From contig NZ_JAWDIR010000016.1 of NCBI RefSeq assembly GCF_046156265.1, positions 1-29,267 on the forward strand: a DNA stretch of 29,267 bases, in the 5' to 3' direction. Within the stretch, counting starts at the first letter, position 1. Each line of letters begins with the position of its first letter. Shown here one piece after another: positions 7,682 to 15,589 of this stretch. The notes beneath the pieces were generated by a model. It did no database searches. It was not told the DNA's origin and saw nothing but the letters and a program-made list of their open reading frames with translations. The position numbers were made by a program, and so were the translations under genes. Source of the DNA: CAMDHY01 sp046156265 (GTDB taxonomy: Bacteria > Pseudomonadota > Alphaproteobacteria > Rhizobiales > Segnochrobactraceae).

Positions 7682-9015
7682 ATGCCCGCCACGTCGCCCC
7701 GCCTGCCCGATGCAATCGAGCACTGGCCGGTCGATCGGCTGCGGCCCTACGGGCGCAATCCGCGCGCTCACGACGACGACCAGATCGCACAGATCGCCGC
7801 CAGCATCATCGAGTTCGGCTGGACGAACCCGGTGCTCGTCTCCGCCGACGGCGACGTCATCGCCGGGCACGGCCGCCTCGAAGCGGCGCGACGCCTCTCC
7901 CTCGACACCGTGCCAGTCGTCATCCTCGATCACCTGACGCTGGCCCAGCGCCGCGCCTACGTCATCGCCGACAACCAGCTCGCCCTCAACGCCGGCTGGG
8001 ACGAGGCGCGGCTGTCGGCCGAGCTGCAGGACCTCCTAGCCGACGACTTCGACCTGTCGCTCGTCGGCTTCTCCGACGGCGAGATCGAAAGCTTCTGGCG
8101 TTTGTGCCAGAGGGCGACGCAGACGAGGGTGATGGCGAGGGCGGCGGCGTTCCGGCGGTGGTCGTTCCCGAGCCGCCCCGCAATCCGGTGGCGCGCACGG
8201 GCGACCTATGGATCCTCGGTGAGCATCGGCTGCTCTGCGGGGACTCGACGAAGCATGAGGATGTCCGCCGCCTGATGAACGGCGAGCGGGCGGTGCTGTT
8301 TGCGACCGACCCGCCCTACCTCGTCGACTACGACGGTTCGAACCATCCGACGCGCAACAAAGACTGGTCGCAGAGCTACGGCGTCACCTGGGACGACAGC
8401 AGCCAGGGAGCAGAACTCTACGACGGCTTCATCGCCGCCGCGGTGGCGGAGGCCATCACCGAGGACGCCGCCTGGTACTGCTGGCATGCGTCCCGTCGCC
8501 AGGCGATGTTGGAGGCCTGTTGGGAGAAGGCCGGGGCCTTCGTCCACCAGCAGATCATCTGGGTAAAGGACCGCGGCGTCCTGACCCGGTCGCATTATCT
8601 GTGGAAGCACGAGCCCTGCTTCATGGGCTGGCTCCGCCCGAACCGTCCGCCGAAGGTCGCCGACCAAACGCTGCCCTCCACGTGGGAGATGCCAAGCTTC
8701 ACCAAGGACGAGCGGCCGGACCATCCAACCCCAAAGCCGCTCGATGCCTTCGGGATTCCGATGCGCCAGCATGTTGCTCGTGGCGGGCTCTGCTACGAAC
8801 CGTTCTCGGGCTCCGGCTCGCAGATCATGGCGGGCGAGGCCAACGGCCGGCGCGTGTTCGCGATGGAGATCAGCCCGGCTTATGTCGACGTCGCTGTGGA
8901 GCGGTGGCAGACGGAGACCGGGAAGGAGGCGATCCTCGACGGTGACGGCCGCAGCTTTGCGACGGTGAAGGCTGAGCGTCTCGACGAAGCCGCCGAGGAC
9001 CAAGCAGCGGCATGA
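7682..9015 (+). pseudogene. ParB-nuclease/DNA methyltransferase fusion, frameshifted
   Basis: Two domains that normally form one phage protein are here in different frames. From ATG 7682 comes a ParB/Srx-like N-terminal domain (VDRLRPYGRNPRAHDDDQIA, then GHGRLEAARRL, then ADNQLALNAGWD). At the A run 8088-8090 homology passes to the -1 frame: instead of EIESFWRL the family-like reading is EIE-KLLAFVPEGDADEG, as if one A were missing. The second frame runs to 9015 and is a beta-class DNA amino-methyltransferase, with DPPY (motif IV) near ATDPPYLVDYDG and the S-adenosylmethionine site EPFSGSGSQIMAGE after it; the likely product is N6-methyladenine. The first frame continues to a stop at 8275 without homology. 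The cause may be a real mutation, a sequencing error or, less likely, slippage. An internal restart could still give an active methyltransferase. No restriction gene is seen nearby, so it would be an orphan enzyme. Confidence 0.82.
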
Positions 9016-9269
9016 TGCAGTCCCGCGTCATGTCGTTCGTCGAGGCGATCGCCAACGTCGTCGTCGGCTACGGCGTCGCGGTGACCACGCAGGTTGTCGT
9101 CTTTCCGTGGTTCGGGCTTCACGCCTCACTCGGCGACGCGTTTATTCTCGGCTTGATCTTCACTGCCATCTCGATCGCACGCTCTTACTGCCTGCGGCGC
9201 TTGTTCGAACGGATCCGCGTTCGACGCACGACACAGCAACGCCGCCGGGGAGGCGCCCCGGCGGCATGA
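9012..9269 (+). CDS. DUF7220-like small membrane protein
   Basis: An 85-residue protein with two predicted membrane segments (about 8-30, ANVVVGYGVAVTTQVVVFPW region; and about 42-60, AFILGLIFTAISIARSY) followed by a basic tail. It resembles the small phage-island family DUF7220, which typically begins with SRxMSxVEAxANVVVGYGVA. Its ATG overlaps the methyltransferase stop (ATGA at 9012-9015), so it is translationally coupled to that gene. The molecular role is unknown. Confidence 0.78.
   Translation: MMQSRVMSFVEAIANVVVGYGVAVTTQVVVFPWFGLHASLGDAFILGLIFTAISIARSYCLRRLFERIRVRRTTQQRRRGGAPAA
9241..9265. terminator. Perfect GC hairpin at the end of convergent genes
   Basis: Ten-base arms GCCGCCGGGG and CCCCGGCGGC are perfectly complementary around a five-base loop. 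The structure overlaps the last codons of the DUF7220-like gene and lies just before the end of the convergent DUF3489 gene. There is no T tract on either strand, so it would be at best a bidirectional, non-canonical transcription barrier. Confidence 0.45.
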
Positions 9270-9282
9270 TGCTGCAACGTGG

Positions 9283-9843
9283 TCAGCCGATGCGATAGAC
9301 CCGCCCGCGCCCGTCGACCTTCTCGGAGGTGACGTCGAGCCCGAGCTTCTTCTTCAGCGCGCCGGCAATCGCCCCGCGTACCGTGTGGGGCTGCCAGCCG
9401 GTGGCGGCGACAATCTCCTCGATGGTCGCACCGGTGTCGGCGCGAAGCATCTGGATCAGCATCGCCTGCTTCGTGCCGGTGCGCGCGGTGCGCGCCTTGG
9501 GCGCGGGGACTGCCTCTGCCCCGGTGTCAGCCGCGGTATCCGCGCTCGGCGCTTCGTCGGCGCCTTTGGGCGCACCGTCGGCCGCTTCGGGATCGATGCC
9601 GATGGCAGCGAGCCCCGCCTCGGTCACAACCAGCGTCATGCCACGGCCGTCGCCGTTCTCGTGCCAGAGCGGGTCGCCCTTGTCGGCATAGACCTCCTCG
9701 AGGAGGCCCTTGGCGATCATCGCACCGACCACCTTGGTGGCGGCGCCTCCGCGCAGATTGCTCGGAAGAGGGAGCGCAAGGTGACCGGGCCGCTGGGCGG
9801 CGGCGGTCAGAATCACGAGCTGGGTGTCGGAGAGCTTGGTCAT
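9283..9843 (-). CDS. DUF3489 domain protein
   Basis: A 186-residue protein. The C-terminal part (about 120-186) is the DUF3489 domain, a winged-helix-like module seen as TKQAMLIQMLRADTGATIEE followed by ATGWQPHTVRGAIAGALKKK and a VYRIG end. The N-terminal part (MTKLSDTQLVILTAAAQRPG) is a second winged-helix-like segment common in longer members. The linker is Ala-, Asp- and Pro-rich. DUF3489 proteins are frequent in alphaproteobacterial prophages and islands and probably bind DNA, but no defined role is known to me. It is convergent with the preceding genes. Confidence 0.85.
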   Translation of the reverse strand: MTKLSDTQLVILTAAAQRPGHLALPLPSNLRGGAATKVVGAMIAKGLLEEVYADKGDPLWHENGDGRGMTLVVTEAGLAAIGIDPEAADGAPKGADEAPSADTAADTGAEAVPAPKARTARTGTKQAMLIQMLRADTGATIEEIVAATGWQPHTVRGAIAGALKKKLGLDVTSEKVDGRGRVYRIG

Positions 9844-9896
9844 CGGGTCGGCTCCAAGAGCGGGGCCGCGCCGATCGCGACCCTCCTACGACCCCG

Positions 9897-9916
9897 AGCC
9901 CGCCTTGCGGCGGGCT
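9897..9916. terminator. Hairpin between two minus-strand genes
   Basis: Arms AGCCCGCC (9897-9904) and GGCGGGCT (9909-9916) pair perfectly around TTGC. It lies 20 bases beyond the stop of the minus-strand gene ending at 9936 and about 54 bases before the DUF3489 start. There is no T tract, so termination or attenuation is only possible. Confidence 0.4.
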
Positions 9917-9935
9917 GGCGCCGGCAACGGTGCCC

Positions 9936-10163
9936 TCACTCGGCGAATTCACCCTCGTGGAAGGCGCTGTCGGTGATGCGCTTCAGGAGTTTGACGTAGT
10001 CTTCGAGCATTCCGACGTCTCCCCAAGTGACCTTGTCGGGATGAACGTTGAAGTGCTCGTCGCTGAGCGCCTTGATCCGCGCCAGTGCGGCGTCGATGTC
10101 CGCCTTGCGCTGAATGAAGGCGTCAAGCGGCTTGGCGTTGCTCTTGGGGCGGCGCATCGTCAT
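9936..10163 (-). CDS. Small hypothetical protein of the phage island
   Basis: A 75-residue, helical, charged protein starting MTMRRPKSNAKPLDAFIQRK. I chose this start because the mRNA has AGGA six bases before the ATG; a longer frame reaches 10211 but its extra residues look unrelated. The segment HFNVHPDKVTWGDVGMLEDY suggests a small helical protein found in phage clusters; no family name can be given. It lies upstream of the DUF3489 gene on the same strand, with the hairpin between them. Confidence 0.65.
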   Translation of the reverse strand: MTMRRPKSNAKPLDAFIQRKADIDAALARIKALSDEHFNVHPDKVTWGDVGMLEDYVKLLKRITDSAFHEGEFAE

Positions 10164-10261
10164 CTCCGTTCCTGATGACGACATACATGCTCTGCCTCGC
10201 CCACAAGCCAAGCGGATGAGTGCATCATCGCGTTATATTTTTTTGGTTCCGGAGTAGATGC

Positions 10262-10840
10262 TTGGGCGTGTCGATCCGGGCCTATGCGCGCAGCTGGGGC
10301 GTCTCCCACGTCGCGGTCCTGAAGGCCGCGAAGGCCGGCCGGATTCCGCTCGAACCCGACGGCAGCATCGACCCGGCGAAGGCGGATGCCGCCTGGGACC
10401 GATCAACGGATCCGAGCAAGGCCAAGGGGACCGCCAAACCCGCGCCGAAGTCCACAAAGCCCCCGCCAGAGGCGATGAAGCCGGTGGCGGAAGCGGCGGT
10501 CGGCTCTGTCCGGGAGACCCTGAAGGAACAGGGCCTGCCCGCCAGCGGCAGTGTCACCTTCGTCCAGGCGCGGACCGCCCACGAGATCGCAAAGGCACAT
10601 CTCGCGCGCCTTCGCCTGCAGCGCATGAAGGGAGAGCTCGTCGATCGGTCACGGGCGATCGCCACCGTATTCGCGCTCGCCCGGCGCGAGCGCGACGGCT
10701 GGGTGCAGTGGCCGGCCCGCGCCGCCGCCCTGATCGCCGCCGAACTGCACGTCGACCCGCATCGCTGCGAGCAGGTTCTCGAGTCTCATGTTCGACGCCA
10801 TCTCGAAGAGCTCTCCGAGATCGGCGTCGACCTCAGATGA
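10262..10840 (+). CDS. Terminase small subunit-like DNA-packaging protein
   Basis: Predicted 192-residue protein with an N-terminal helix-turn-helix (VSIRAYARSWGVSHVAVLKA), a Pro/Lys-rich linker (about 50-85) and a C-terminal helical region starting TFVQARTAHEIAKAHLARLR, typical of the Nu1-like or 'elements of external origin' proteins that precede large terminases in alphaproteobacterial prophages. It would recognise the packaging site of the phage genome. The start is uncertain: GGAG at 10251-10254 fits TTG at 10262 or GTG at 10268, and the frame is open back to 10220. The expected downstream large terminase is missing; after an ATG at 10837 the frame closes after 36 codons. The gene therefore marks the broken end of the packaging module. 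Confidence 0.78.
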   Translation: MGVSIRAYARSWGVSHVAVLKAAKAGRIPLEPDGSIDPAKADAAWDRSTDPSKAKGTAKPAPKSTKPPPEAMKPVAEAAVGSVRETLKEQGLPASGSVTFVQARTAHEIAKAHLARLRLQRMKGELVDRSRAIATVFALARRERDGWVQWPARAAALIAAELHVDPHRCEQVLESHVRRHLEELSEIGVDLR

Positions 10841-10906
10841 TGGCCGCAGGGATTGTCGCCCGGTCCGGCGCTGACCGTCACGACGTTTGGCGGCGAAAAG
10901 GAAAAA

Positions 10907-11785
10907 TCAGCGCCTCGACCAGCGATTCTCGGGTTGGGCGGACCTGAGGCCGGCACAGTGGCATGGCGCGTCGAGATCGAACTCGGCTAGCGCCACGATG
11001 GCAACCCGCGTTGCCAGGTCGACCAGATCGTCGCGCACATCGCCCCGAACGACATTCACATCGGCAGGCGCAAAGTAGCCTTGGAAGGGCGCCGTCACGT
11101 AGCCCACGTTCACGAAGCAGGCACCGATCTCTCGCGAAAGAGTCGCCTCAGGTGCCAGCGAATGGTTGATGATGTCGGCCCCAAGGGTGCGATATGCCAG
11201 GACCTCGGCTGGACTACTCAGTCTTGGCCCCCATGCATGGGCCGCGACGAGCTGGCTTTCGATCCCGAAGACGCGTCGCCCTTCAGGCCACTGCGCTCCG
11301 GCCACCCGCGCCACCGTTGCCGCACAACTCGGGCAGACCAGTTGCTTGCCCGAGGCGTCGAACCTTTGTCGGCCCGGCAGCAGCGAATAGGGCGTCTGCG
11401 TCAATTCCAGGACGTCGGCAACGATCACGAAATCGCCCGCTTGGATCGCCCGGTTCAGGCTGCCTTGGGTTGCACAGCACAGGACCTTCCGTACACCGGC
11501 CTCCCGCAGCACCCAGAAGGCGCGGCGCTGGCCGGAATGGTCGATCTCGTCGACCCGGTTGCCGTGGCTCCAGACCACCAATGCGTTCCGGGTCTTGCCG
11601 TCGAAGGTGAGACTGCCGTCTAGCTCGATCAGCTTCCACTCTTGCGACAGCCCGTAGGGTGTCTCGAAGGTCAAGTCTCGGGCGATGACGCGCACGCCAG
11701 GCAGATCGACGTCTTCGGGCACCGCGATCCCCCAGCTTGTCGAGCCGGTGACCATCGCGACATCCACCATTGGAATGGCGTCCAT
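10907..11785 (-). CDS. Methylthioadenosine/purine nucleoside phosphorylase family protein
   Basis: Predicted 292-residue enzyme of the PNP/MTAP family, which splits nucleosides such as 5'-methylthioadenosine with phosphate. The order of family landmarks is retained: an N-terminal TGSTSWG loop in place of GGSGLY, TPYG near 43, WSHGNR in place of the HGRxH phosphate loop, ATQGSLN near the GSL position, ELTQTPYSLLP, WGPRLSSPAEV corresponding to GPRFET, and NHSLAPEATLSREIGACF corresponding to the MTxxPE substrate site. An extra VCPSCAATV segment holds a CxxC. Several key positions differ from canonical MTAP, so the substrate may differ. The ribosome site GAGGTGAG lies just before the ATG. It stands alone and divergent from the exporter operon. 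Confidence 0.78.
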   Translation of the reverse strand: MDAIPMVDVAMVTGSTSWGIAVPEDVDLPGVRVIARDLTFETPYGLSQEWKLIELDGSLTFDGKTRNALVVWSHGNRVDEIDHSGQRRAFWVLREAGVRKVLCCATQGSLNRAIQAGDFVIVADVLELTQTPYSLLPGRQRFDASGKQLVCPSCAATVARVAGAQWPEGRRVFGIESQLVAAHAWGPRLSSPAEVLAYRTLGADIINHSLAPEATLSREIGACFVNVGYVTAPFQGYFAPADVNVVRGDVRDDLVDLATRVAIVALAEFDLDAPCHCAGLRSAQPENRWSRR

Positions 11786-12168
11786 CTGAACTCACCTCTC
11801 TCAAGCCGCCACCGAGCGGACGACGATCGTACGGGCGCCATCCAACTCGGCCAGACCGGTCCCTACTCCGGCAGGTCGGGCAGATCGCTGTCGCGGGCGG
11901 CGATCTTGAACGTCTGGCCCAGCGAATCGAGGCCGCAGGTGACCACCGCCGCAGCGAATATACGCTGGCCGGCCCGCGCCGCCCAACACATGACCGACCT
12001 CGTGGACCGCACCGTCCATTTCCGGGGGGCCTAGCCCTGATGGGCCGAGCGCGTGCCGGAGAGGAACCATGTTGGACCGACGCCATGCAGATAGGCCTCG
12101 CGGCCGCGATCGCAGCTGATAAGGTCTAAAATTGCCAGTGCGCGGCAAGTGCCGAGTGGAGTACCTGC
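11786..12168. other. Divergent intergenic region, no gene seen
   Basis: About 380 bases between the divergent phosphorylase and exporter genes. Frames on both strands are Arg- and Pro-rich shadows without family resemblance. It must contain the promoters for both directions, but I see no convincing -35/-10 pair or operator. Coding remnants cannot be excluded, because the codon pattern of high-GC DNA continues through 12034. Confidence 0.4.
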
Positions 12169-13377
12169 ATGCTAGGCATGACGATTTTGCGGAGGCCCGT
12201 CATCAAGTACGGCCTCATCGCAGCAGGCATGGCGGCAGCAGTCTGGCTTGTCGTCACCATCGCCTCAAATCGGCCGATTGCAGTCACTGTTGCCGCAGAA
12301 GCGCAGAATGTGACCATCAGGGTGTTCGGCCTTGGCACGGTCGAAGCGCGCGTTCTCTCGAAGATCGGGTTCGAGGTCGGTGCGACCCTCGTCGATGTCA
12401 ACGCCGACCATGGCGACCAGGTGGTGAAGGGTCAGGTTCTCGCTCGGCTAGCGACCAGCGAACAGGAAGCAAGGGTTGCCAAGGCGCGCGCCGCTCTCGC
12501 GATTGCCGAGGTCAGTATCCAGCGCGCAGCCGCAAACGTCGAGAAAGCGCAGGCGGTCTTCGCGCAGAAGCGCGACGCCAACCGTCGTAAGCAGTCACTC
12601 GCGAGCCGCGATGTCGTCTCGCAGCAGACGGCAGAGGAGGCGCTGCGCGACGAGGCTGTCGCCAACGCCGAAGTCGCCGTGGCGATGAGCGAAGCGGAGA
12701 GTTCCAAGGCGCAACTTCTAGACGCGCAGGCCCAACTCCGACTCGAAGAGACGATGCTAAGCCACCGCACAATACTCGCTCCGTATGACGGTCTCGTCAT
12801 CGAGCGCCACAAGGAACTTGGAACAGTCGTCAAGGCCGGCGATCCAATTTTCACTCTGATCGCCGATGATAGTCACTGGGGCCTCGCCTACGTCGACGAG
12901 GCGCGCGCAGGTTTCATTCAGGAAGGCCAGAAGGTGGAAGCCCGCTTGCGCTCACGCCCGCTGGAGAGTTTCTCCGGGCAAGTCGTCCGCATCGGGCTCG
13001 AGAGCGATCGTGTCAGTGAGGAACGGCGTGTCTACATCCGGGGCGACAAGCCGCCGTCGCGGTTGCATCTTGGCGAGCAGGCCGAATTCTGGATCACGGT
13101 CGCCGTCCTCGACAAGGCACTGCTGGTACCGGAAGCGGCCGTTCACGGGTACGACGGACGGCAGGGTACGGTCTGGACCGTCGAGGATGGACGGCTCAGA
13201 CAACGCCTTGTGACGTTCCGTCACCGCACCGAGGACTCCCGGCTCGAGATCGCTTCGGGTCTTCCGCCCGCCGCTCAAGTCGTCACGGCCGTCGGAGCCG
13301 GCTTCAAGGACGGCCGTGCGGTGCGCGTCAGCGTGGCGCAACCCGCGCCCGATCAGGCGGCGGCAACTGCTAGATGA
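12169..13377 (+). CDS. HlyD/DevB-like periplasmic adaptor of an ABC exporter
   Basis: Predicted 402-residue membrane-fusion protein: an N-terminal anchor (about 13-32), a split lipoyl-like domain (VGATLVDVNADHGDQVVKGQ at about 70-90, and APYDGLVIERHKELGTVVKAGDPIF after the hairpin), a long Ala-rich alpha-helical coiled coil (about 105-205), and beta-barrel and membrane-proximal domains. It would link the inner-membrane ABC transporter to an outer-membrane channel. GGAG at 12158-12161 precedes the ATG at 12169; an ATG three codons later is possible. Its stop overlaps the ATG of the permease (ATGA at 13374-13377). The order adaptor-permease-ATPase matches DevBCA and MacAB-like exporters. The substrate cannot be told, and no TolC-like gene is adjacent. 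Confidence 0.88.
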   Translation: MLGMTILRRPVIKYGLIAAGMAAAVWLVVTIASNRPIAVTVAAEAQNVTIRVFGLGTVEARVLSKIGFEVGATLVDVNADHGDQVVKGQVLARLATSEQEARVAKARAALAIAEVSIQRAAANVEKAQAVFAQKRDANRRKQSLASRDVVSQQTAEEALRDEAVANAEVAVAMSEAESSKAQLLDAQAQLRLEETMLSHRTILAPYDGLVIERHKELGTVVKAGDPIFTLIADDSHWGLAYVDEARAGFIQEGQKVEARLRSRPLESFSGQVVRIGLESDRVSEERRVYIRGDKPPSRLHLGEQAEFWITVAVLDKALLVPEAAVHGYDGRQGTVWTVEDGRLRQRLVTFRHRTEDSRLEIASGLPPAAQVVTAVGAGFKDGRAVRVSVAQPAPDQAAATAR

Positions 13378-14507
13378 ACCTCGCCTATCGAGATATCCGA
13401 CATAACCTGTTCCGGTTCCTCTTGACCTGCGTCGGGCTCGGACTGCTGCTCGGCGTCGTGCTGTCGATGATCGGAATCTACAGGGGGATCGTCGTCGATG
13501 CTCTGACCATCGCACGCTCGCCGGCCGTCGACGTGTGGGTGGTGGAGGCCAATACGCGCGGTCCCTTCGCCGAAGCCTCTCGAATTCCAGGTGATACACG
13601 CGAGGCCATCGCGCGAATCGCCGGTGTGGCGTCTGCCGGCAGTCTCACCTACCAAACGGTCGAAGCCGAGCATGGTGGTGCCAAGCTTCGTCTCTACGTT
13701 ATCGGGTATGAGCCAGGCCGCCCTGGCGGACCACCTGAAATCGTGGAAGGCCGGCACATCGGCCGCAGTCACTTTGAAATCGTCGCCGACAGAACGACCG
13801 GCCTCGCCCTCGGTGCGACGCTGAAGCTCGGCCGGAACACGTTCGCCGTCGTGGGGATCACTCGGCATCAAGTCGCATCCGGTGGCGACCCGGCGGTGTT
13901 CATGACTCTGCTCGATGCGCAGAAACTCCAGTTCGACCTCGCTCCCGCGGCCGCACGTGTGCAGGTCGCCCGTGGTGCGGACGCGGAGAGCGGCGACACC
14001 GTCAACGCCGTTGTTGCGCAGCTGCAGGCGGATGCGTCTGCGAATGCGGTAGCAGATGCGATCCACCGCTGGAAACATCTGTCGTCCATCACCCAGGAGG
14101 CGCAGGAACTGATCCTGACTCGCTCGCTCGTTGACCGTGCACGCCGCCAGATCGGCCTGTTCACGACGCTTCTGCTCATCGTCTCGGCCGTCATCATCGC
14201 GCTCATCATCTACACGATGACGATGGAGAAGCTCAAGCAGATTGCTACGCTGAAGCTGATTGGCGCGCCGGACCGCACCATCATCGTCATGATTGTTCAG
14301 CAGGCGCTCGCGCTCGGGTTCATCGGCTTCGGGATCGGTGCAGTCCTCATCGTCAGCATCAAGGACTATTTTCCGCGCCGTGTCATCCTTGAACCCGACA
14401 ACGTCATGGTGCTCGGCCTCATCGTCTTCGCGGTATGTCTCGTATCAAGTGGACTAGGCGTGCGCGCGGCTTTGAAGGTCGATCCCGCGACGGCGCTCGG
14501 TGGCTGA
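13374..14507 (+). CDS. FtsX/MacB-type ABC transporter permease (DevC-like)
   Basis: Predicted 377-residue permease with the FtsX-family layout: one N-terminal membrane segment (about 12-35, FLLTCVGLGLLLGVVLSMIG), a periplasmic domain of about 220 residues, and three C-terminal segments (about 262-285, 303-325, 345-366) ending in the typical LKVDPATALGG tail. The cytoplasmic loop EKLKQIATLKLIGAPDRTI is the usual contact with the ATPase. It is translationally coupled to the adaptor upstream and overlaps or abuts the ATPase gene downstream. Confidence 0.9.
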   Translation: MNLAYRDIRHNLFRFLLTCVGLGLLLGVVLSMIGIYRGIVVDALTIARSPAVDVWVVEANTRGPFAEASRIPGDTREAIARIAGVASAGSLTYQTVEAEHGGAKLRLYVIGYEPGRPGGPPEIVEGRHIGRSHFEIVADRTTGLALGATLKLGRNTFAVVGITRHQVASGGDPAVFMTLLDAQKLQFDLAPAAARVQVARGADAESGDTVNAVVAQLQADASANAVADAIHRWKHLSSITQEAQELILTRSLVDRARRQIGLFTTLLLIVSAVIIALIIYTMTMEKLKQIATLKLIGAPDRTIIVMIVQQALALGFIGFGIGAVLIVSIKDYFPRRVILEPDNVMVLGLIVFAVCLVSSGLGVRAALKVDPATALGG

Positions 14508-15225
14508 CATGGGGGCCGGCAACGCATCCTCACCACTCGTGCGCGTCGAACGCGTCTCGAAGCACTTCGGCGAGGGCGGATCGCGGGTCGATGCGCTGCG
14601 CGACGTGTCGATCGATATTTTTCCCGGCCAGGTGGTCGCCTTGCTTGGTCCGTCCGGGTCCGGCAAGACGACACTCCTGAACGTCATTGGCTGCATTCTC
14701 GACCCAAATTCCGGATCGATGGAACTCGACGGCGAGCGGGTGCTCGAAAGCGGTCGGTGGCTGCGCTCGAACCTGCGCCAGCTCAGACTTGACAAGATCG
14801 GTTTCATTTTCCAGTTCCACAACCTGATCCCCTTCCTCGACGCGGCCGACAATGTGGCCCTCGTCCTCCATTTGGCCGGCGCAGATGCTGTTTCGGCGCG
14901 GACCCGGGCACTGGAATTGCTCGAATATCTCGAGGTGGGAAATCGCAAGTCATCGATGCCGGCAAATCTTTCGGGGGGCGAAGCACAGCGCGTCGCAATC
15001 GCCCGTGCGCTCGCCAACCGTCCGCGGATCATTCTTGCCGACGAGCCGACGGCCGCTCTCGATTCCAAGCGTGCCGGCATCGTCATGGACCTGCTGCGCA
15101 AGGTTGCCGTCGATCAGGACGCGGCCATCATCGCCGTCACCCACGACGACAAAATCTTCGACCGCTTCGACCGGATCTTCCATTTGCGCGACGGCCGGCT
15201 CGATACCGAGACGACGGGCCCATAG
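14500..15225 (+). CDS. ABC transporter ATP-binding protein (DevA/LolD-like)
   Basis: Predicted 241-residue ATPase that powers the exporter. Motifs: Walker A GPSGSGKTT (50-58), Q-loop at Q105 in FIFQFHN, signature LSGGEAQR (157-164), Walker B IILADEPT (177-184) and the switch His in AVTHDDK (H215). The D-loop region reads AALDSKRAG. Two starts are possible: GTG at 14500, overlapping the permease by 8 bases, or ATG at 14509, which has GGTGG five bases upstream. It is the last gene of the three-gene exporter operon. Confidence 0.92.
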   Translation: MADMGAGNASSPLVRVERVSKHFGEGGSRVDALRDVSIDIFPGQVVALLGPSGSGKTTLLNVIGCILDPNSGSMELDGERVLESGRWLRSNLRQLRLDKIGFIFQFHNLIPFLDAADNVALVLHLAGADAVSARTRALELLEYLEVGNRKSSMPANLSGGEAQRVAIARALANRPRIILADEPTAALDSKRAGIVMDLLRKVAVDQDAAIIAVTHDDKIFDRFDRIFHLRDGRLDTETTGP

Positions 15226-15333
15226 AACCCTCCCGGTGAGTCCTCGACAGACCGATCGACTGCGACGCCTTCGAAGCCACTGTCGGCAGGGGCTGCGTCC
15301 GACGCTGACGTCAGCGACGTCGTTTTCACGCAC

Positions 15334-15577
15334 ATGCTCTCGAGCTACAAGGGTCCGCGGAGTTGCCGGTTGATCAGAAAAACCCGCGCCGAACTGCGCT
15401 GACTGCAGCCCGACAGCCCCAGCTTCAACCCGGTCGAGAACGCCCTCGCTAACACTCAAGGCTCTGCTGCGGATGGAGGCCGAGCGCAGCATCGACCGCC
15501 TTTGGGCCGCCATCGGACTCTTCACACCGATCGAACGCCGAAACGTCTTTGCCGACGCAGTCCGCTATGCGGCATGA
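15334..15577 (+). pseudogene. IS630-family transposase remnant (C-terminal part)
   Basis: Decayed tail of an IS630-type DDE transposase. From 15334 the frame reads LSSYKGPRSCRLIRKTRAEL, hits an in-frame TGA at 15400-15402, continues LQPDSPSFNPVENALA (the family motif around the catalytic Glu, usually PYSPDFNPIE), and after a frameshift near 15455 continues LKALLRMEAERSIDRLWAAI and ends TPIERRNVFADAVRYAA at 15577. The first Asp region and the rest of the element are absent. No terminal repeats are recognisable. The bases between 15226 and 15333 show nothing else. Confidence 0.78.
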
Positions 15578-15589
15578 ACGGCTGAGGCT

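Noticed and set aside
10837..10947. 36-codon frame after the small terminase considered as a gene
   Set aside because: It has the right start position for a large terminase but no family resemblance, and it ends in the phosphorylase gene; better seen as a broken start.
11283..12086. 267-codon minus-strand frame overlapping and preceding the phosphorylase gene
   Set aside because: Most of it is out of frame with the phosphorylase motifs and is Arg-rich; no support for an extra gene.
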